A stretch of DNA of 64,000 bases from JADCRZ01 sp037718865 (lineage in GTDB: Bacteria; Bacteroidota; Bacteroidia; Chitinophagales; Chitinophagaceae): positions 372,001-436,000 of the forward strand of contig JBBJMP010000001.1 in assembly GCA_037718865.1 (NCBI GenBank), written 5' to 3'. Of this stretch, positions 62,068 through 64,000 are shown one piece after another; positions within the stretch are counted from its first letter, which is position 1, and each line of letters opens with the position of its first letter. The position numbers were made by a program, and so were the translations under genes. The notes beneath the pieces are model-generated. The model saw only the letters and a program-made list of their open reading frames with translations. It ran no database searches and was not told the origin of the DNA.

Positions 62068-64000
62068 ATGAAAACAATGAATGCGTGTTTAGCACCATCC
62101 ATGGAACGCCTAGCCCCGCAAACTGTCACTGCAAAAAGATATCCGGCTAAACACCTGATCGTAACGGTGTTGTTAACCATAACCCTGTTTAAGGGATTTG
62201 CGGATGAAGGCATGTGGCTTCCGACCTTACTGGGTCAGCAGGTGTATAACGACATGGTAAAAAAAGGCCTGAAGCTAACAAAGGAACAACTATACAGCAT
62301 GAACAAGGCATCACTGAAAGATGCGATCGTGATATTTGGCGGCGGTTGTACCGGCGAAATGGTGAGCAATGAGGGCTTAATCTTCACCAATCACCATTGT
62401 GGCTATGGCGCTATAACAACTGCCAGTTCAGTAGAACATAATTATTTGAAAGACGGCTTTTACGCCCCTAGAAAGACTGATGAAATTCCCTCCCGGACCC
62501 TAAGCGTACAATTTTTGCTGAGAATTGAAGATGTTACCCGGGAAATTGATTCAGCGTTGACAGGCCTGAACGGGGATGAAAGATCGAAGAAGTTGTCTGA
62601 GACGGTTGTAGCCATCAATCAGAAATATTCAGATTCCCTGCAACGCATTGAAGCCAGGGTAAGTGCCATGTTTAAAGCGAACCAGTTTTTGGTATTTATT
62701 TACCAGCGGTATAATGATGTTCGCCTGGTTGGCGCCCCGCCTGAAAGCATTGGAAAATTTGGCGCAGACACGGATAATTGGGAATGGCCCCGGCATACAG
62801 GCGACTTTTCCGTATTCAGGGTATATGCCTCTAAAGAAGGTAAACCGGCGGATTACAATACAGAGAATATACCCTTAAAGCCTAAATACTTTTTACCCGT
62901 TTCAATCAGGGGAATCAAAGACGGCGACTATGCCATGATCTACGGTTATCCCGGAGGAACCAACCGGTATGAAACATCGTACGGGGTGAAATTAGCCACC
63001 GATATCAGTAATCCTGCACTGGTAAACCTTCGTGACGTAAGGTTAAAATCCATGTTCGAGGAAATGAAAAAAGACCCTTCAGTAAAATTACAGTTGGCCC
63101 CGGATTACGCCAGTGTGGCCAACTACTGGAAATTTTTCGATGGGGAAACCAAACAGCTGCTTAAATACCGTATCTACGACCGGAAGCAAAAAGAAGAACA
63201 GGTCTTTCAGCAATGGGCCAAAGGCAAGCCGGAGTATGAAAATCTCTTTACAGAATGGGCCAAAGTATATGAGACATGGAGGCCTTATGCCAAACATCGG
63301 CAATATATAAACGAAGGCATCCTGGGATCTCCCCTGGCGGCTTTTGCCGCCTCTTTACTCCAGGTGGAAAGAGTTTTGATCAGCACCGGCGTAAAACCCG
63401 AAGATGCCAAAAAAGCCCTCGACGATGCCAACGCCCGCCGCAAGTCTTTCCTGGAATCCGAAAACAAAGTGTCTGATCAGCGTATCCTGGCAGCTACCGC
63501 CATGATGTTTAACAATGATATCGACAACAGTCAGTGGCCCATCGGATTTTATCAAAGCATAAAAAACAATTACGGCGACCTTAAAGACCCGGCTACCTAT
63601 ACTAAATGGGCAGCAGATGTATTTAAAACAACCATGATACTGGATGATGCAAAATGGAATGCTTTCATCGCCAATCCAAACGGCATCGTGTTGCAGAATG
63701 ACATGGCGTTTACATACGCCAGCGCCTTTATTAAAAATTATTCTACCAAATATCTTCCGCTTTACCAGCAATTCAACGCACGCAATAATGAATTGGGAAG
63801 GTTATACCTGAAAGGCATCATGCAGATGAACCCAGGCAAGATCATGTACCCGGATGCTAACTTCACCATGCGCGTAAGCTACGGCAGTGTCAAAAGTTAT
63901 CAACCCCGTGATGCTGTGAAGTACGACTACGTATGTGCCATGAAGGGCATGCTTGAAAAATATATTCCTGGCGATTATGAATTTGACCTGCCTTCCAAAC
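62068..64000 (+). CDS. S46-family dipeptidyl-peptidase (DPP7/DPP11-like), partial
   Basis: Reads from the ATG at 62068 to the window end (644 codons of about 720). Leader with membrane-like segment (LIVTVLLTITLFKGF), then ADEGMWLPTLL, and catalytic His in EGLIFTNHHCGYGAI and the GADTDNWEWPRHTGDFSVFRVY block with the Asp, both S46 hallmarks. The serine lies further on, outside the window. S46 enzymes remove dipeptides from oligopeptides in the periplasm or at the surface of Bacteroidota. An extended N terminus (about 50 residues before ADEGM) is somewhat long for the family, and a later ATG could be used. Confidence 0.93.
   Translation, partial: MKTMNACLAPSMERLAPQTVTAKRYPAKHLIVTVLLTITLFKGFADEGMWLPTLLGQQVYNDMVKKGLKLTKEQLYSMNKASLKDAIVIFGGGCTGEMVSNEGLIFTNHHCGYGAITTASSVEHNYLKDGFYAPRKTDEIPSRTLSVQFLLRIEDVTREIDSALTGLNGDERSKKLSETVVAINQKYSDSLQRIEARVSAMFKANQFLVFIYQRYNDVRLVGAPPESIGKFGADTDNWEWPRHTGDFSVFRVYASKEGKPADYNTENIPLKPKYFLPVSIRGIKDGDYAMIYGYPGGTNRYETSYGVKLATDISNPALVNLRDVRLKSMFEEMKKDPSVKLQLAPDYASVANYWKFFDGETKQLLKYRIYDRKQKEEQVFQQWAKGKPEYENLFTEWAKVYETWRPYAKHRQYINEGILGSPLAAFAASLLQVERVLISTGVKPEDAKKALDDANARRKSFLESENKVSDQRILAATAMMFNNDIDNSQWPIGFYQSIKNNYGDLKDPATYTKWAADVFKTTMILDDAKWNAFIANPNGIVLQNDMAFTYASAFIKNYSTKYLPLYQQFNARNNELGRLYLKGIMQMNPGKIMYPDANFTMRVSYGSVKSYQPRDAVKYDYVCAMKGMLEKYIPGDYEFDLPSK

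Overview
The window looks like a chromosomal segment of a Bacteroidota bacterium, most likely a member of Chitinophagaceae (inference). Pointers are the M1 peptidase with a type IX secretion C-terminal sorting domain, the S46 dipeptidyl-peptidase, a GldA-like ABC ATPase, the DUF6814 partner of an MFS transporter, A-rich leaders without strong Shine-Dalgarno sites, and many Bacteroidota-type insertion sequences.

Layout. Positions 1-11137 are ordinary chromosome: acetyl-CoA synthetase (partial), a GH130-like lipoprotein, an MFS/DUF6814 pair, a GldA-like ATPase, enolase, a DivIC/FtsB-like protein, endonuclease III and a large GAF-like protein split by a one-base frameshift. Positions 50142-64000 are again ordinary: an SdiA-regulated-type lipoprotein, an HD phosphohydrolase fused to a Pycsar-type membrane effector domain, a FUSC/YccS-like protein, a KorA-type oxidoreductase subunit, a GHL10 lipoprotein or secreted hydrolase, a MarR regulator, a radical SAM/SPASM enzyme, an M1 aminopeptidase and an S46 peptidase (partial).

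Between them (about 11.2-50.1 kb) lies a 39-kb accessory island that I read as an integron-like cassette array. Mostly single, promoter-poor, AT-rich genes, nearly all on the minus strand, are separated by about 20 imperfect palindromes, most about 200 bp long. Each site starts with a GCxxxTAAC-type box and a left arm and ends with the complementary right arm and a GTTA-type box, which is attC architecture. Unlike classical attC sites, most are very long and carry conserved internal boxes. A tyrosine recombinase of XerD type, without the IntI-specific insertion and apparently shortened at its N terminus, sits at the right end and is transcribed into the array. A 331-bp repeat (about 3 mismatches) lies next to the recombinase and again near the far end of the array, 36,255 bp away.

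Cassette cargo includes likely defence and toxin-antitoxin genes (TIR with membrane segments, OLD-family ATPase-nuclease, FRG domain, HEPN/AbiU2-like, PIN with a small partner, DUF433/DUF5615, an AlbA_2 remnant), secreted hydrolases, a thioredoxin-like lipoprotein or secreted protein, DUF2911 and unknown membrane proteins. The most unusual cassette is the OLD nuclease one. Its leader holds a tRNA-Glu-like structure with a 29-nt anticodon loop; an 11-nt part of that loop is perfectly complementary to a segment just downstream, which is followed by a terminator-like hairpin and then the nuclease start codon.

The array is heavily colonised by mobile elements that use the palindromes: two IS110-family copies sit at the equivalent position in attC-like arms, an IS1182-family element is bounded by attC core boxes, and two IS91-like/tyrosine-recombinase units end at attC-like hairpins. 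IS21 (two types), IS3 and IS630 elements add nested insertions and deletions.
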